Assembly: GCA_030616775.1 (NCBI GenBank)
Contig: JAUWWQ010000007.1
Coordinates: forward strand, 1 to 64,000
DNA length: 64,000 nt
From: Planctomycetota bacterium
GTDB lineage: Bacteria; Planctomycetota; Phycisphaerae; UBA1845
Direction of reading: 5' to 3'
Under the pieces are notes generated by a model. It ran no database searches. It was not told the DNA's origin and was given only the letters and a program-made list of their open reading frames with translations. Made by a program: the position numbers and the translations under genes. Numbering within the stretch: the stretch's first letter is position 1; each line of letters opens with the position of its first letter. Positions 1-7,175 of this stretch are shown one piece after another.

Positions 1-1
1 C

Positions 2-385
2 CATCCGTGGCGCCGAGGGGAAGCGGCTTTTCTACTGCGAGCCGCCGTCGATGAGATGGTGGACAAACATCGCTCCCGCTTGATGACCGACGACCTCAAG
101 CCATACCGCACGATCGGTCGGGGATTCCGGGGTGGTTACCAATGGGTACAGCACAACATCGCCGAATACAGCCGTGGGGGTACCCACGTGAACACTTGCG
201 AGAGCTTCTTCGCCTTGCTGAAGCGCGGTGTGCATGGCACATTCCACCACGTGAGCAAGCATCACCTACAGCGGTACTATGATGAATTCGCTTTTCGCTG
301 GAATCATCGGAAGGCGACCGATGGCGAGCGCACGGAAGCAGCTCTTCGACTGGCGCCAGGTGGCAGATTACAATATCGGACTTAG
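2..385 (+). CDS. IS1595-family (ISXO2-like) transposase, C-terminal part
   Basis: The frame is open from the window edge to a stop at 385, so the N-terminus and zinc-ribbon region lie outside the window. The visible part holds the end of the DDE-type catalytic core: a MTDDLKPY segment carrying the second acidic residue, then HVNTCESFFALLKRGVHGTF, the N-x-x-E block typical of IS1595 transposases, followed by FRWNHRK near the C-terminus. The enzyme would cut and paste its own IS. No downstream inverted repeat could be identified within the window, so the IS boundary is unresolved. Whether the gene is intact cannot be judged here. Family assignment is from motif recognition. Confidence 0.85.
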   Translation, partial: HPWRRGEAAFLLRAAVDEMVDKHRSRLMTDDLKPYRTIGRGFRGGYQWVQHNIAEYSRGGTHVNTCESFFALLKRGVHGTFHHVSKHHLQRYYDEFAFRWNHRKATDGERTEAALRLAPGGRLQYRT

Positions 386-414
386 ATTATTTGATGCTTT
401 CTCGGGATGGCGCC

Positions 415-443
415 TTGACAGATTGATTTGAATGTTCGATACT
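415..443 (+). promoter_or_regulatory. Candidate sigma70-type promoter for the NYN gene
   Basis: A consensus -35 hexamer TTGACA (415-420) is followed after 17 bases by GATACT (438-443), a 4/6 match to the -10. It faces the NYN-domain gene and would give a leader of about 150 nt that contains a strong stem-loop. Prediction by eye only. Confidence 0.35.
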
Positions 444-532
444 CTTGATGTTACAGCCCGTGGCAGTTGCTTTTTGCTGATCACCGATTATAAGCCCTTA
501 ACGGGGCTATGCCCTGTTGAGTTTTACAACCC

Positions 533-555
533 TAGGGGGTCGTGATGACCCCCTA
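533..555 (+). terminator. Stem-loop with pyrimidine-rich 3' flank in the leader of the NYN gene
   Basis: A perfect 9-bp inverted repeat, TAGGGGGTC / GACCCCCTA with a 5-nt loop, is followed by a T/C-rich run ending at about 567. A second, smaller hairpin (AGCCC / GGGCT) lies just upstream at 493-508. The stem resembles a rho-independent terminator. It sits between a candidate promoter and the ATG at 603, so it could be the terminator of the upstream IS or an attenuator of the NYN gene. Confidence 0.4.
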
Positions 556-602
556 TTCTCTTTTCTCGGAGGCCCAATCGACCCTCCTCGAAGAACGTCG
601 AC

Positions 603-1232
603 ATGGCCCGAACGAAGATCTTTTTCGATTTTTGGAATTTTCAACTCGATTGGAATCGCGTAGTCGGCAAAGATCGAGACGGCAATCCGATTCCGATTCC
701 ATGGGACGACACGCTTTATCGCGTCCTGGTTGCCGCAGTTGCTCGAAAGAGTGGACAAGAGGCCCGATACTCTGGCACGCATGTCTATGCTTCTGTTGAT
801 CCAGGCGGCGACGCAGGCTTACGTAGATTCTTGCACGCAATGAATAGTTTCCCCGGCTATACCGCAGTCGTGAAGGAGCGAAAGGCTTCGCGGCGCGGTT
901 ACCGATGTTCCTCCTGTAAACATGAGATCAATCAATGCCCTAAGTGCAAGAGCCAATTAAGACAAACTACGGAGAAGGGCGTAGACACGAGCCTAGCAAT
1001 CGATATGATTCAGGCGGCTTTCGATAACGTGTATGACATTGCTGTGCTCGGGACAACGGATGCTGATCTCTGCCCTGCCGTTCGATTCATTTACGAGCGC
1101 ACCGGGAAGCCAGTGTATCACTTATGGTTCCCGAAAACGGGGCACGATCTCCGAAACGCATGCTATGACCACTTCCCGATGACTACCCTCGTTCCTGAAC
1201 TCACTGGCAACAAGACTGAAGAGACAGATTAG
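603..1232 (+). CDS. NYN/PIN-like nuclease domain protein with inserted zinc ribbon
   Basis: The 209-residue product starts with FFDFWNF, the first NYN strand with the acidic residue D9. Later it has EKGVDTSLAIDMIQAA (D128 region) and the block DIAVLGTTDADLCP with D153 and D155. These acidic positions form the metal site of NYN (LabA/DUF88-like) RNA-cleaving domains. Between the conserved strands is an inserted zinc ribbon with C102, C105, C112 and C115. No membrane segment or signal peptide is seen. The ATG at 603 is the first start that gives the complete first strand, although the Shine-Dalgarno is weak. It lies alone between IS debris and a tRNA. NYN proteins often act in RNA decay or defence, but no role can be assigned here. 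Confidence 0.75.
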   Translation: MARTKIFFDFWNFQLDWNRVVGKDRDGNPIPIPWDDTLYRVLVAAVARKSGQEARYSGTHVYASVDPGGDAGLRRFLHAMNSFPGYTAVVKERKASRRGYRCSSCKHEINQCPKCKSQLRQTTEKGVDTSLAIDMIQAAFDNVYDIAVLGTTDADLCPAVRFIYERTGKPVYHLWFPKTGHDLRNACYDHFPMTTLVPELTGNKTEETD

Positions 1233-1299
1233 CGCGCATCGTCTCCGAACATCTTGCCCTTGACGATGTAATCGTGTATACTAGGATGTGAGCGCAGAC

Positions 1300-1374
1300 T
1301 GCGGGCGCTCGGTCTCGAACCGAGAAACACCCGATTCCAAGTCGGGCGGCTTTGCCGAATTAGCCTACACCCGC
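1300..1374 (-). tRNA. tRNA with UGG (proline) anticodon, atypical identity elements
   Basis: Read on the minus strand, 75 nt fold into a full cloverleaf. There is a 7-bp acceptor stem (GCGGGTG/CGCCCGC), a 4-bp D stem with GG in the loop, a 5-bp anticodon stem CCCGA/TCGGG with loop CTTGGAA, a 5-nt variable loop, and a T stem CTCGG/CCGAG with loop TTCGAGA. The discriminator is A73 and CCA is not encoded. The anticodon by position is UGG (Pro). It departs from usual bacterial tRNA-Pro in having a G1-C72 pair instead of C1-G72 and A37 instead of G37. It may be an accessory or decayed tRNA gene. Confidence 0.75.
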
Positions 1375-1387
1375 GAGTCTGGGTGCA

Positions 1388-1431
1388 GGGGGCCGACGGC
1401 CTCCGATTGCTAGCAGTGGCCGTCGGTCCCC
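1388..1431. other. 14-bp inverted repeat beside the tRNA
   Basis: Arms at 1388-1401 and 1418-1431 (GGGGGCCGACGGCC and GGCCGTCGGTCCCC) pair with a single mismatch around a 16-nt loop. It lies between the stop of the minus-strand gene and the 5' end of the minus-strand tRNA. There is no T-run on either side, so it is not a typical terminator. It could be a processing or stabilising hairpin. Confidence 0.5.
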
Positions 1432-1472
1432 GCTTGCGTTTACGGGCCGCCCAGTCGGCCCTGTGACCCTCC

Positions 1473-1862
1473 TCATTCTTCATCACCCCCTTTCATGTAG
1501 CGCCATTGCTTTACTCTGCCTTTGTCCGGATGGTTTTGCTTCTCAAAACTATCTCTGTGGGCCTTGTAGAACGTGAAAGCCACGGCGCCACGCTTTACTC
1601 CAATGCTGTTGGCGACCTCGTCAACGGTGGCCCAGGCGTTTCCGTTTGCCTCAAAGTGTTGCACGATCCGGTCGTAGTGCGTCAGCTTGCCGCCTGGACG
1701 GCGTCGGATCGCCCCATTGTTGGCAGCCAGGGCCACTCGAAGCTCTTCCGCAAGCGTGGGATCACTCTTAATAAGTTCTTCGATGCCCTGGACAATCTCC
1801 AAACGGCGTTGCAACCGTTCGGCCATAGCTCGGAGGGCTTCTGCTGGACTCATCGCTGACAT
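1473..1862 (-). CDS. Hypothetical protein with winged-helix-like C-terminal half
   Basis: The 129-residue protein has a charged helical N-terminal half (about residues 1-50). The second half (about 58-120) reads like a small winged helix: HYDRIVQHFEANG, then TVDEVANSIGVKRGAVAFTFY as a plausible helix-turn-helix, then KQWRYMKG at the end. I do not recognise a named family. GGAAGGG lies 8-10 nt before the chosen ATG, and a good promoter lies about 50 nt upstream, so the gene is probably real and expressed alone. A DNA-binding or nucleoid-type role is inference. Confidence 0.6.
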   Translation of the reverse strand: MSAMSPAEALRAMAERLQRRLEIVQGIEELIKSDPTLAEELRVALAANNGAIRRRPGGKLTHYDRIVQHFEANGNAWATVDEVANSIGVKRGAVAFTFYKAHRDSFEKQNHPDKGRVKQWRYMKGGDEE

Positions 1863-1913
1863 TATGGTACCCTTCCAATGTAGGGGCCGATAATCGAAGT
1901 TCGGTCTGTTAAT

Positions 1914-1942
1914 ACTATACCACAGTTCTGGGCCATAATCAA
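1914..1942 (-). promoter_or_regulatory. Promoter for the 1473-1862 gene
   Basis: On the minus strand TTGATT (1942-1937) is followed by a 17-nt spacer ending in TG-G and by TATAGT (1919-1914). Both hexamers are close to sigma70 consensus. The start of transcription would be near 1906, about 44 nt before the ATG. Confidence 0.55.
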
Positions 1943-1996
1943 GCCCAATGTGGGATCATTCGGCCAACACAAGCTATGCTACTGGGGGTTGCTACG

Positions 1997-2161
1997 ATGA
2001 GCAAGCACAAAAAACTGAAAAATCGACTTGAGCCAACAAGTCTGGCGCCATTGACGGTAGAAGATGCACTCCGCGGCGCCATGCAGGTTCCGCCCCCGGA
2101 GCGCGCCAAGCCGAAGAAGCGGAAGAAGACCGGTAAGGCGAAGAAAAAGCGGAAGAAGTGA
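1997..2161 (+). CDS. Small very basic hypothetical protein
   Basis: This 54-residue protein begins MSKHKKLKNRLEPTSLAPL and ends in a lysine-rich tail of KKRKK and KKKRKK blocks after a short acidic/hydrophobic centre (TVEDALRGAM). The strong charge bias and the lack of a competing frame support it as a real small gene. The tail would bind nucleic acid non-specifically. An upstream in-frame ATG at 1976 exists, but the codons before 1997 look like non-coding sequence. No family is recognised. Confidence 0.45.
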   Translation: MSKHKKLKNRLEPTSLAPLTVEDALRGAMQVPPPERAKPKKRKKTGKAKKKRKK

Positions 2162-2268
2162 CGCTCATGAGGCGTTACCGGTCAACACCACATCTAGTGT
2201 GTGGTTTGTCAAGTGCCTAATTCCGGACAGGTACGCTAACCTTCGCGTTCGGCGTGATTTACGTCAAC

Positions 2269-2341
2269 TGGAGCCAGGGGGACTCGAACCCCCGACCTTC
2301 TGCATGCCATGCAGACGCGCTCCCAACTGCGCCATGGCCCC
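2269..2341 (-). tRNA. tRNA-Ala(GGC)
   Basis: The minus strand starts GGGGCCATGGCGCAG and ends CTGGCTCCA. It folds into a standard 73-nt cloverleaf with acceptor GGGGCCA/TGGCTCC including the G3-T70 wobble that marks alanine tRNAs. The anticodon arm CTGCATGGCATGCAG gives anticodon GGC. CCA is not encoded. Confidence 0.93.
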
Positions 2342-2804
2342 GGCAGCGGTGATTATGGCCCTACATCGGCATGGTTGCAACACCGCCTTTCCGATCGCCC
2401 CCTGGCAGGCCAGATTCCTATGATGGACGCGAAGGTCATGGTACCAGCCCGGTCAAAAACGCGGCGCTAACGCCGTGCAGGTGTGCGCCCGCTGGACCAG
2501 GTGGCCGGCCCGCCATCAGCGTGCCAGAGTAGTTGTAGTCGCTGTTACCTAGAGCGGCTGACGAGATGCGAGGTAAGGGACACCGCGGGCGTTAGCTCAT
2601 CCCTCACCAGCAAACGCCACCGTCCGATATCGTCGGTGCTTTCGTGCACGCGCGCATCCCATAACCCAACGACCGGGCTTTGCCCAAATCGGCTCCGGGC
2701 GTACAATGGGGTCTTAGGTGGGCGCGACCCGGAGTGTCGTTGTAGATTAGCAGTGCCACACGGCGTCACTGAGGCGGTGTGTTGCTCCTTTGGAGATCGT
2801 TAGA
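2342..2804. other. Intergenic stretch upstream of xerD
   Basis: No convincing gene is seen on either strand. Short open frames here lack start signals and family motifs. The only feature recognised is a candidate promoter facing xerD. Confidence 0.6.
2680..2707 (+). promoter_or_regulatory. Candidate xerD promoter
   Basis: TTGCCC (2680-2685) and TACAAT (2702-2707) are separated by 16 nt. The -10 is a 5/6 match and the -35 a 4/6 match. The leader to the xerD GTG would be about 90 nt. Confidence 0.35.
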
Positions 2805-3728
2805 GTGCTCGTTGCGCAAAAGCCGGCCCGAAAGGCTGAAGAACCCGCCCCTCTGGTGAAGCGTTTCTTGGACTACCTGTTCATTGAATGTGGGCTGGCG
2901 GGTTCGACGGTCACGGCCTATCAACGCGACCTGAGGGAATTCTGGAAGCATCTTGGCCAGCGGGAGGTGGACCCGGGTGACACTTCGATTGACGATGTAC
3001 AGCAGTATCTAATCTGCCTGCAGCGGCGCGGGCTGGGATTGGTGTCAATCGCCCGGCACCTGGCTACTATCAAGGTTTTCTTGCGATACCTGTTCGCGGA
3101 GCGTGTTCTCCGCCGAGATATCGCCTCGCTCATCGAGTCGCCCAAACGCTGGCGAACCATTCCCCGTGTGTTTCAATACCCCCAGATCGAAGCTCTTCTC
3201 GACGGCCCCGATCCCTGTGAAGAATTCTATTTGCGCGACCGGGCCCTGTTGGAGCTGCTCTATGCAACCGGAATGCGGGTCAGTGAAGCCGTCGATCTTC
3301 AACTCGATCAGATTAACCTGGATCTCGGATACGTCCGTTGTATCGGCAAGGGGCGCAAGGAACGGATCATCCCGGTGGGCCGACCGGCTATCGAGGCGGT
3401 CAGGGAATACGTGAGGATTCTTAGACCTCGACTTCTCGGTAACCGGCACGCCACGGCGTTGTTCCTTTCGCGGACCGGTCGGACGCTCGACCGCTCGAAC
3501 ATGTGGCGCCTGGTCCGCAAGTATGCCGCAGCAGCGGGGATCGAGAACCGCTTGTCGCCCCATACGCTGCGACATTGTTTCGCTACCCACCTGCTCGCGG
3601 GTGGGGCGGACCTGCGGATTGTCCAGGAACTGTTGGGCCACGCCAATGTGACCACCACGCAAGTTTACACGCACGTGGACGAGGTCCAACTCAAGCATGT
3701 CCATCGCAAATATCATCCAAGGCCCTAG
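2805..3728 (+). CDS. xerD: Site-specific tyrosine recombinase XerD
   Basis: This 307-residue recombinase would act with XerC at dif to resolve chromosome dimers. An N-terminal SAM-like core-binding domain (about 15-105) is followed by the catalytic domain. The six-residue active site is complete: R158 (ATGMRVSE), K182 (GKGRKER), H253 and R256 (SPHTLRHCFATHLL), H279 (LLGHANVTTT) and the nucleophile Y288 (QVYTHV). GTG at 2805 is preferred because GGAG lies 9 nt upstream. A TTG at 2790 would add five residues but lacks a ribosome binding site. The length and compact fit favour a housekeeping Xer over a phage integrase. Confidence 0.92.
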   Translation: MLVAQKPARKAEEPAPLVKRFLDYLFIECGLAGSTVTAYQRDLREFWKHLGQREVDPGDTSIDDVQQYLICLQRRGLGLVSIARHLATIKVFLRYLFAERVLRRDIASLIESPKRWRTIPRVFQYPQIEALLDGPDPCEEFYLRDRALLELLYATGMRVSEAVDLQLDQINLDLGYVRCIGKGRKERIIPVGRPAIEAVREYVRILRPRLLGNRHATALFLSRTGRTLDRSNMWRLVRKYAAAAGIENRLSPHTLRHCFATHLLAGGADLRIVQELLGHANVTTTQVYTHVDEVQLKHVHRKYHPRP

Positions 3729-3766
3729 AATAGCTACGGCGGCCTTCGAGCACCGGTCGCATCCTG

Positions 3767-4414
3767 ATGGATCGGGACGCCGGATCGATGCACGACGCCG
3801 CTTCAGTAGGTCGGCCTTTGTCGCGGATCGAGCTTCACAACTCGACGGACCTTTCCGACGCCCGGCTGCTGACCCTGTGTAAACAGGGATTAACCGGCTG
3901 GGCGGTGGGGACCATCACACTACGCGTTCGCTACAGCCGCGGTGCTGATTTCTCGGGTACATGCTTCTACGGAAGGAGGCGTGTTCATGTGAACCTTGGT
4001 CGGCATCTGGTTTATCCCTATGCCATGGAGACCAATCTGGCCCGGGCGAGAGGAATCGGTCGCAGGTGGTATAAACCCATTTACACGTTGGACCTGAAGG
4101 ACGGATATCAGGTCGTCCTGTTCGTCTTCATGCATGAGCTCTATCACTTGCTGGTCAAGCGGGCCGGGCGAAACACCCGCCAGAAGGAGTCCATGTGTGA
4201 TCGGTTCGCCGCCCGGTTTCTGGTGGATCGCTTTGGATTGGCTGTTCGCATGCCCGACGGGAGACGTGTTGGCCGCGACGAATGGGACTTTCAGGACCTC
4301 GAGGGGTTCGTCGCGGGGGCGCGCGATCGGCGGGCCGCTCGGCGGCCAACCGTGGGTTACGTCGGCGGATCGCCCAAAAACCTGCAGGAACAGTTATTGC
4401 TGTTTCCCCTTTGA
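3767..4414 (+). CDS. Putative zinc metallopeptidase-like protein (HExxH)
   Basis: The 215-residue protein has the motif HELYH at about residues 123-127, preceded by a hydrophobic strand (YQVVLFVFM). A CDRFAARF block 18 residues later could give the third zinc ligand (D145). The middle (50-110) is rich in beta-type sequence and basic residues. No signal peptide or membrane helix is seen, so it is probably cytoplasmic. The arrangement resembles small gluzincin-like proteins of the ImmA/SprT type, but no family is certain. The start could also be the ATG at 3788. It lies between xerD and queF with no shared operon signal. Confidence 0.6.
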   Translation: MDRDAGSMHDAASVGRPLSRIELHNSTDLSDARLLTLCKQGLTGWAVGTITLRVRYSRGADFSGTCFYGRRRVHVNLGRHLVYPYAMETNLARARGIGRRWYKPIYTLDLKDGYQVVLFVFMHELYHLLVKRAGRNTRQKESMCDRFAARFLVDRFGLAVRMPDGRRVGRDEWDFQDLEGFVAGARDRRAARRPTVGYVGGSPKNLQEQLLLFPL

Positions 4415-4664
4415 CACTTGGCTGGGGAGGTTACGTCCGATTCCTTTACGCGCTGACTTCCGTATCCCACGAAGGTGATACGGGTGATACGGATGAGGAC
4501 TGCGCTCTGGCCCGGTTGAGCGCGACGCCCAACGGCGCGATTCGCTTGCCAAGCGAACAGAAGTCGGATAGATCATCAAGTCAGACAGGCTACATCGAGC
4601 GGTCCCAACCAGCCGCCAGGGACATAAGGCGTATCGGTCTTAACGGGAGCATCGGAGCCAGGAC
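4415..4664. other. Intergenic stretch upstream of queF
   Basis: No gene or clear promoter was found. I looked for a preQ1 riboswitch because queF follows, but no recognisable preQ1 aptamer was seen. Confidence 0.4.
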
Positions 4665-5033
4665 ATGCCGGATCGCGCGATCCTCGAGACGTTTCCGAAC
4701 CCGCATGGGACACGCGACTATCTGATCGAGCATCACGTTCGCGAGTTCACCAGTCTGTGCCCGAAGACCAGTCAACCTGACTTCGCCAGGGTGAGAATCC
4801 GTTATGTCGCCGATGCGGCGTGTATCGAGCTGAGAAGCCTGAAACTCTACCTCCAGACGTTTCGAGACACGGGGATATTCTATGAAGACGTGACCAACGT
4901 CATTCTCAACGACCTAGTCTCTTGCTGTCAGCCGAAGTGGATGGTCGTTGAAACCACCTGGAGCGTGCGCGGTGGTATCCATACCGTGATAACCGCACAA
5001 CACGGTCAGCCGCTCCCAGGCATATCCCGCTGA
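4665..5033 (+). CDS. queF: NADPH-dependent preQ0 reductase QueF
   Basis: QueF reduces 7-cyano-7-deazaguanine to preQ1 on the way to queuosine in tRNA. The 122-residue length matches the short unimodular class. The signature EFTSLCPKTSQPDFA carries the catalytic C32 and D39. The QueF motif ELRSLKLYLQTFRD (from E55) marks the substrate and NADPH site. ETFPNP near the N-terminus is also conserved. The chosen ATG gives the expected length. The other que genes are not in this window. Confidence 0.93.
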   Translation: MPDRAILETFPNPHGTRDYLIEHHVREFTSLCPKTSQPDFARVRIRYVADAACIELRSLKLYLQTFRDTGIFYEDVTNVILNDLVSCCQPKWMVVETTWSVRGGIHTVITAQHGQPLPGISR

Positions 5034-5112
5034 TCCCAAAGGTATGTGCGGTGCGGTAGCCTTCATAGCCCTGGGCGATTCGCCGGGACCGCAGGGCCAC
5101 CTACCATCGTTG

Positions 5113-5556
5113 TCAGACCCCAAGCATTTCGAGCACGTGTTCGTTGGATGGCAGCGTCGGCCTCATAGCCCGAATCTCGGAGGGTGTCCACCAGCGGGCT
5201 TCGGCGATCTCGCTTTTGGCGACTCGAAGCTTACCCCCCACTTGCTCGACGCGCCAGACGGCAAGGACATACTGCGTGTCAACGCGGACCGAGCCCACGC
5301 GCTGTGTCGGCACGACATCGATGCCTAGCTCCTCCGCTAGCTCTCGCTTAATGGCTTGGCGCGGGGTTTCGCCGGGCTCCACGTGACCTCCGGGGAAGCA
5401 CCAGTAGCCGCCCAGCGGAATCCCAGGTGCTCGACGGATCACCAAATAAGTCGGAGCTCGGGCAAGTATGCCGATCACCCCACGGCGGACGCGTCGGTGC
5501 GCCAGTCGGTTGCCGGTACGTAGCATCGCTATCGCCCCTCCGGTCGGATCTAGCAC
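5113..5556 (-). CDS. Nudix hydrolase
   Basis: The 147-residue protein has a perfect Nudix box G-x5-E-x7-REUXEEXGU starting at G57 ([20 protein letters not shown], then ELGI), preceded by WCFPGG. It would hydrolyse a nucleoside diphosphate linked to another group. The substrate cannot be read from sequence, although the general form resembles dGTP/ADP-ribose-type enzymes. An internal ATG at residue 11 (5526) is an alternative start. The gene stands alone, downstream of the terminator of the prepilin-like gene. Confidence 0.85.
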   Translation of the reverse strand: MLDPTGGAIAMLRTGNRLAHRRVRRGVIGILARAPTYLVIRRAPGIPLGGYWCFPGGHVEPGETPRQAIKRELAEELGIDVVPTQRVGSVRVDTQYVLAVWRVEQVGGKLRVAKSEIAEARWWTPSEIRAMRPTLPSNEHVLEMLGV

Positions 5557-5583
5557 CAGGTGGGCCGGATGTCATCCTGACCA

Positions 5584-5612
5584 TAAAAAGGCGGCGGGCA
5601 AATCCCGCCGCC
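5584..5612 (-). terminator. Rho-independent terminator of the prepilin-like gene
   Basis: On the minus strand a perfect 9-bp GC stem (GGCGGCGGG/CCCGCCGCC, loop 5 nt) is followed by TTTTTATGG. It lies 35 nt after the stop at 5647. Confidence 0.85.
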
Positions 5613-5646
5613 TCGAGGTACGTTCTCTATGCTACCGGCAACGGAC

Positions 5647-6600
5647 CTACGGATATATCAACGTGTCCGTGGAAGCGAACATAATCGCCCCGTCGCCGTA
5701 AACGTTCTGTCCCGGATAGGGGTATTGCTCCGGGGTTTCGTGCGGCGACTCACCGTGGATCCGGTTGTACCCCTGGGCCGTGCCCCACATCTCGGTCATC
5801 TTTGTATAGATGTTGTCGCTGTCGATTCCGCACGCCGGGGTCTTATTGAAAGACGCATGGCCGTCCGCATACAGACAGTTCTGTCCCTCGCGGGCGTGGT
5901 TGGGTGAGTTGAACGGACGCCAGGTTTTGGGAGAGTCCTCAGTGTCGATCAGTCCACGAATGCCGACGGCCCAGTCCGGAATGTACGTGTTGATGTAGTA
6001 TGGGCCTTTGTCGGCAGCCAGAATCTGGCGGTTGTCCATGCCCTCGTGTGGCTGGGTGTGCCGGGGGCCAAAGGGGACCTGATACCCGTAGCTGATGTTG
6101 TAGTAACTCTCGAAGTCGTAGTACAGGTCGAGGTTTTCGGTCTCGTCTTGCGAGTCGCCGCTGCTGGGGCAGATATACTGCTTGACTGTGATGTCACCTG
6201 ACCGCACCAGCATCCAGAAGGCCCGCGTGACCGAAACTGCCGTACTGCCCTCATTCGGGAAGGCCGGTGTCTCCGATGTGCTTTGGTACTCGCGGTCGAA
6301 ACCTACCTCGCCTTCGTCGGACGGTTGCATGCTAAAGGTAGTATCCTCCTTGAGGTAATCGATGCCATCTTCATTGATGGCGGCACTCTTGAAGGGAGGC
6401 ATCATCCACTTCTCGGCGTTATCGTTAGCGTAAATCTTGGCTGAGGTACCAATACCTTTCACGTTCGACGCGCAGACCAGACGTTTACTTAGCTCCCGAG
6501 CGCGCGACAGACTCGGAAGCAAGATGGAGATCAGGAGCGCAATGATGGCGATAACCACCAACAGCTCGATCAGCGTAAATGCTTTCAATTTTCGTCTCAC
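5647..6600 (-). CDS. Prepilin-like protein with N-terminal methylation motif
   Basis: The 317-residue product begins [20 protein letters not shown], a type IV pilin/pseudopilin N-terminus: a short basic leader, cleavage before F, E at position +5, and a long hydrophobic helix to about residue 30. Planctomycetes carry many such proteins, usually with a large globular C-terminal part as here. Near the C-terminus, LYADGHASF resembles the H-x-DG motif region of DUF1559-like pilins. GTG at 6600 is chosen because GAGGAG lies 8 nt upstream. A longer frame to 6684 has no ribosome site. The residue before the cleavage point is Ala rather than the usual Gly. Confidence 0.85.
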   Translation of the reverse strand: MRRKLKAFTLIELLVVIAIIALLISILLPSLSRARELSKRLVCASNVKGIGTSAKIYANDNAEKWMMPPFKSAAINEDGIDYLKEDTTFSMQPSDEGEVGFDREYQSTSETPAFPNEGSTAVSVTRAFWMLVRSGDITVKQYICPSSGDSQDETENLDLYYDFESYYNISYGYQVPFGPRHTQPHEGMDNRQILAADKGPYYINTYIPDWAVGIRGLIDTEDSPKTWRPFNSPNHAREGQNCLYADGHASFNKTPACGIDSDNIYTKMTEMWGTAQGYNRIHGESPHETPEQYPYPGQNVYGDGAIMFASTDTLIYP

Positions 6601-6993
6601 CGTTTTGACTCCTCTGCTGGTGAACTCACAACGGGCTTGCGGCGACTCCCGGTACCGTCCGGCCGACCAGCCGCCGGACCGCACCTTGGCGATTCACATG
6701 CTCAGCCGCTAACCAACTGTCCTTAACACTAGACCCACGCACATTGCCATTTCTGCGTCGCACCGGCGCAGCGCAGAACCACAACTCTTGCAGTGCAGAC
6801 GTCGACTTCCGTCCGGGAAGGCTCCCCAGAATCGCACACGGCAATCCCAGGCGAATGAATCCCGCCGTGCTGATCACCAGGATCAGCCTTCAGTCTGCCG
6901 CAACATGCGACAGACAAACCGATAGACGGAAACCTTTTGGTGTCGTGGTGGCGGTGAGAGGAGAATTACAAAAAAAGATGCCGTGACAATATT

Positions 6994-7021
6994 AAGATAA
7001 TAACAATTATTCAGGTATCAA
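6994..7021 (-). promoter_or_regulatory. Second candidate promoter for the prepilin-like gene
   Basis: On the minus strand TTGATA (7021-7016) and TATCTT (6999-6994) are spaced by 16 nt within an AT-rich tract. It is weaker than the upstream candidate. Confidence 0.3.
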
Positions 7022-7085
7022 ATACTACGCCACCGCCCAGCCGGAACACCAGCTCAACCGTCTCTCGTCCACTTCACTATTTATA

Positions 7086-7114
7086 AGTCTACTCGGACCT
7101 CCGCCCCTTGTCAA
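7086..7114 (-). promoter_or_regulatory. Candidate main promoter for the prepilin-like gene
   Basis: On the minus strand a consensus TTGACA (7114-7109) is followed by a 17-nt spacer and TAGACT (7091-7086). It points to the prepilin-like gene with a leader of about 480 nt. Confidence 0.45.
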
Positions 7115-7175
7115 TCAGTTTGCGAACAAAAAAAGTTCGTCTAGCCACGCGGAGCCAACATCCAGTCCACCGCCG

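Larger units (their letters stand above)
6601..7175. other. Long AT-rich leader and promoter region of the prepilin-like gene
   Basis: No gene is supported in this stretch. The 6960-7140 part is clearly more AT-rich than its surroundings and holds two candidate minus-strand promoters (see separate entries), which would give leaders of roughly 390 to 480 nt. Confidence 0.5.

Noticed and set aside
3045-3716. A 223-codon minus-strand frame opposite xerD
   Set aside because: xerD has all catalytic residues. The antisense frame has no motif or ribosome site.
2805-3728. Phage or integrative-element integrase next to tRNA-Ala
   Set aside because: Length, motif set and lack of attachment-site duplication at the tRNA fit the housekeeping XerD.
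4415-4664. preQ1 riboswitch before queF
   Set aside because: No C-rich loop and A-rich tail of the preQ1 aptamer could be found.
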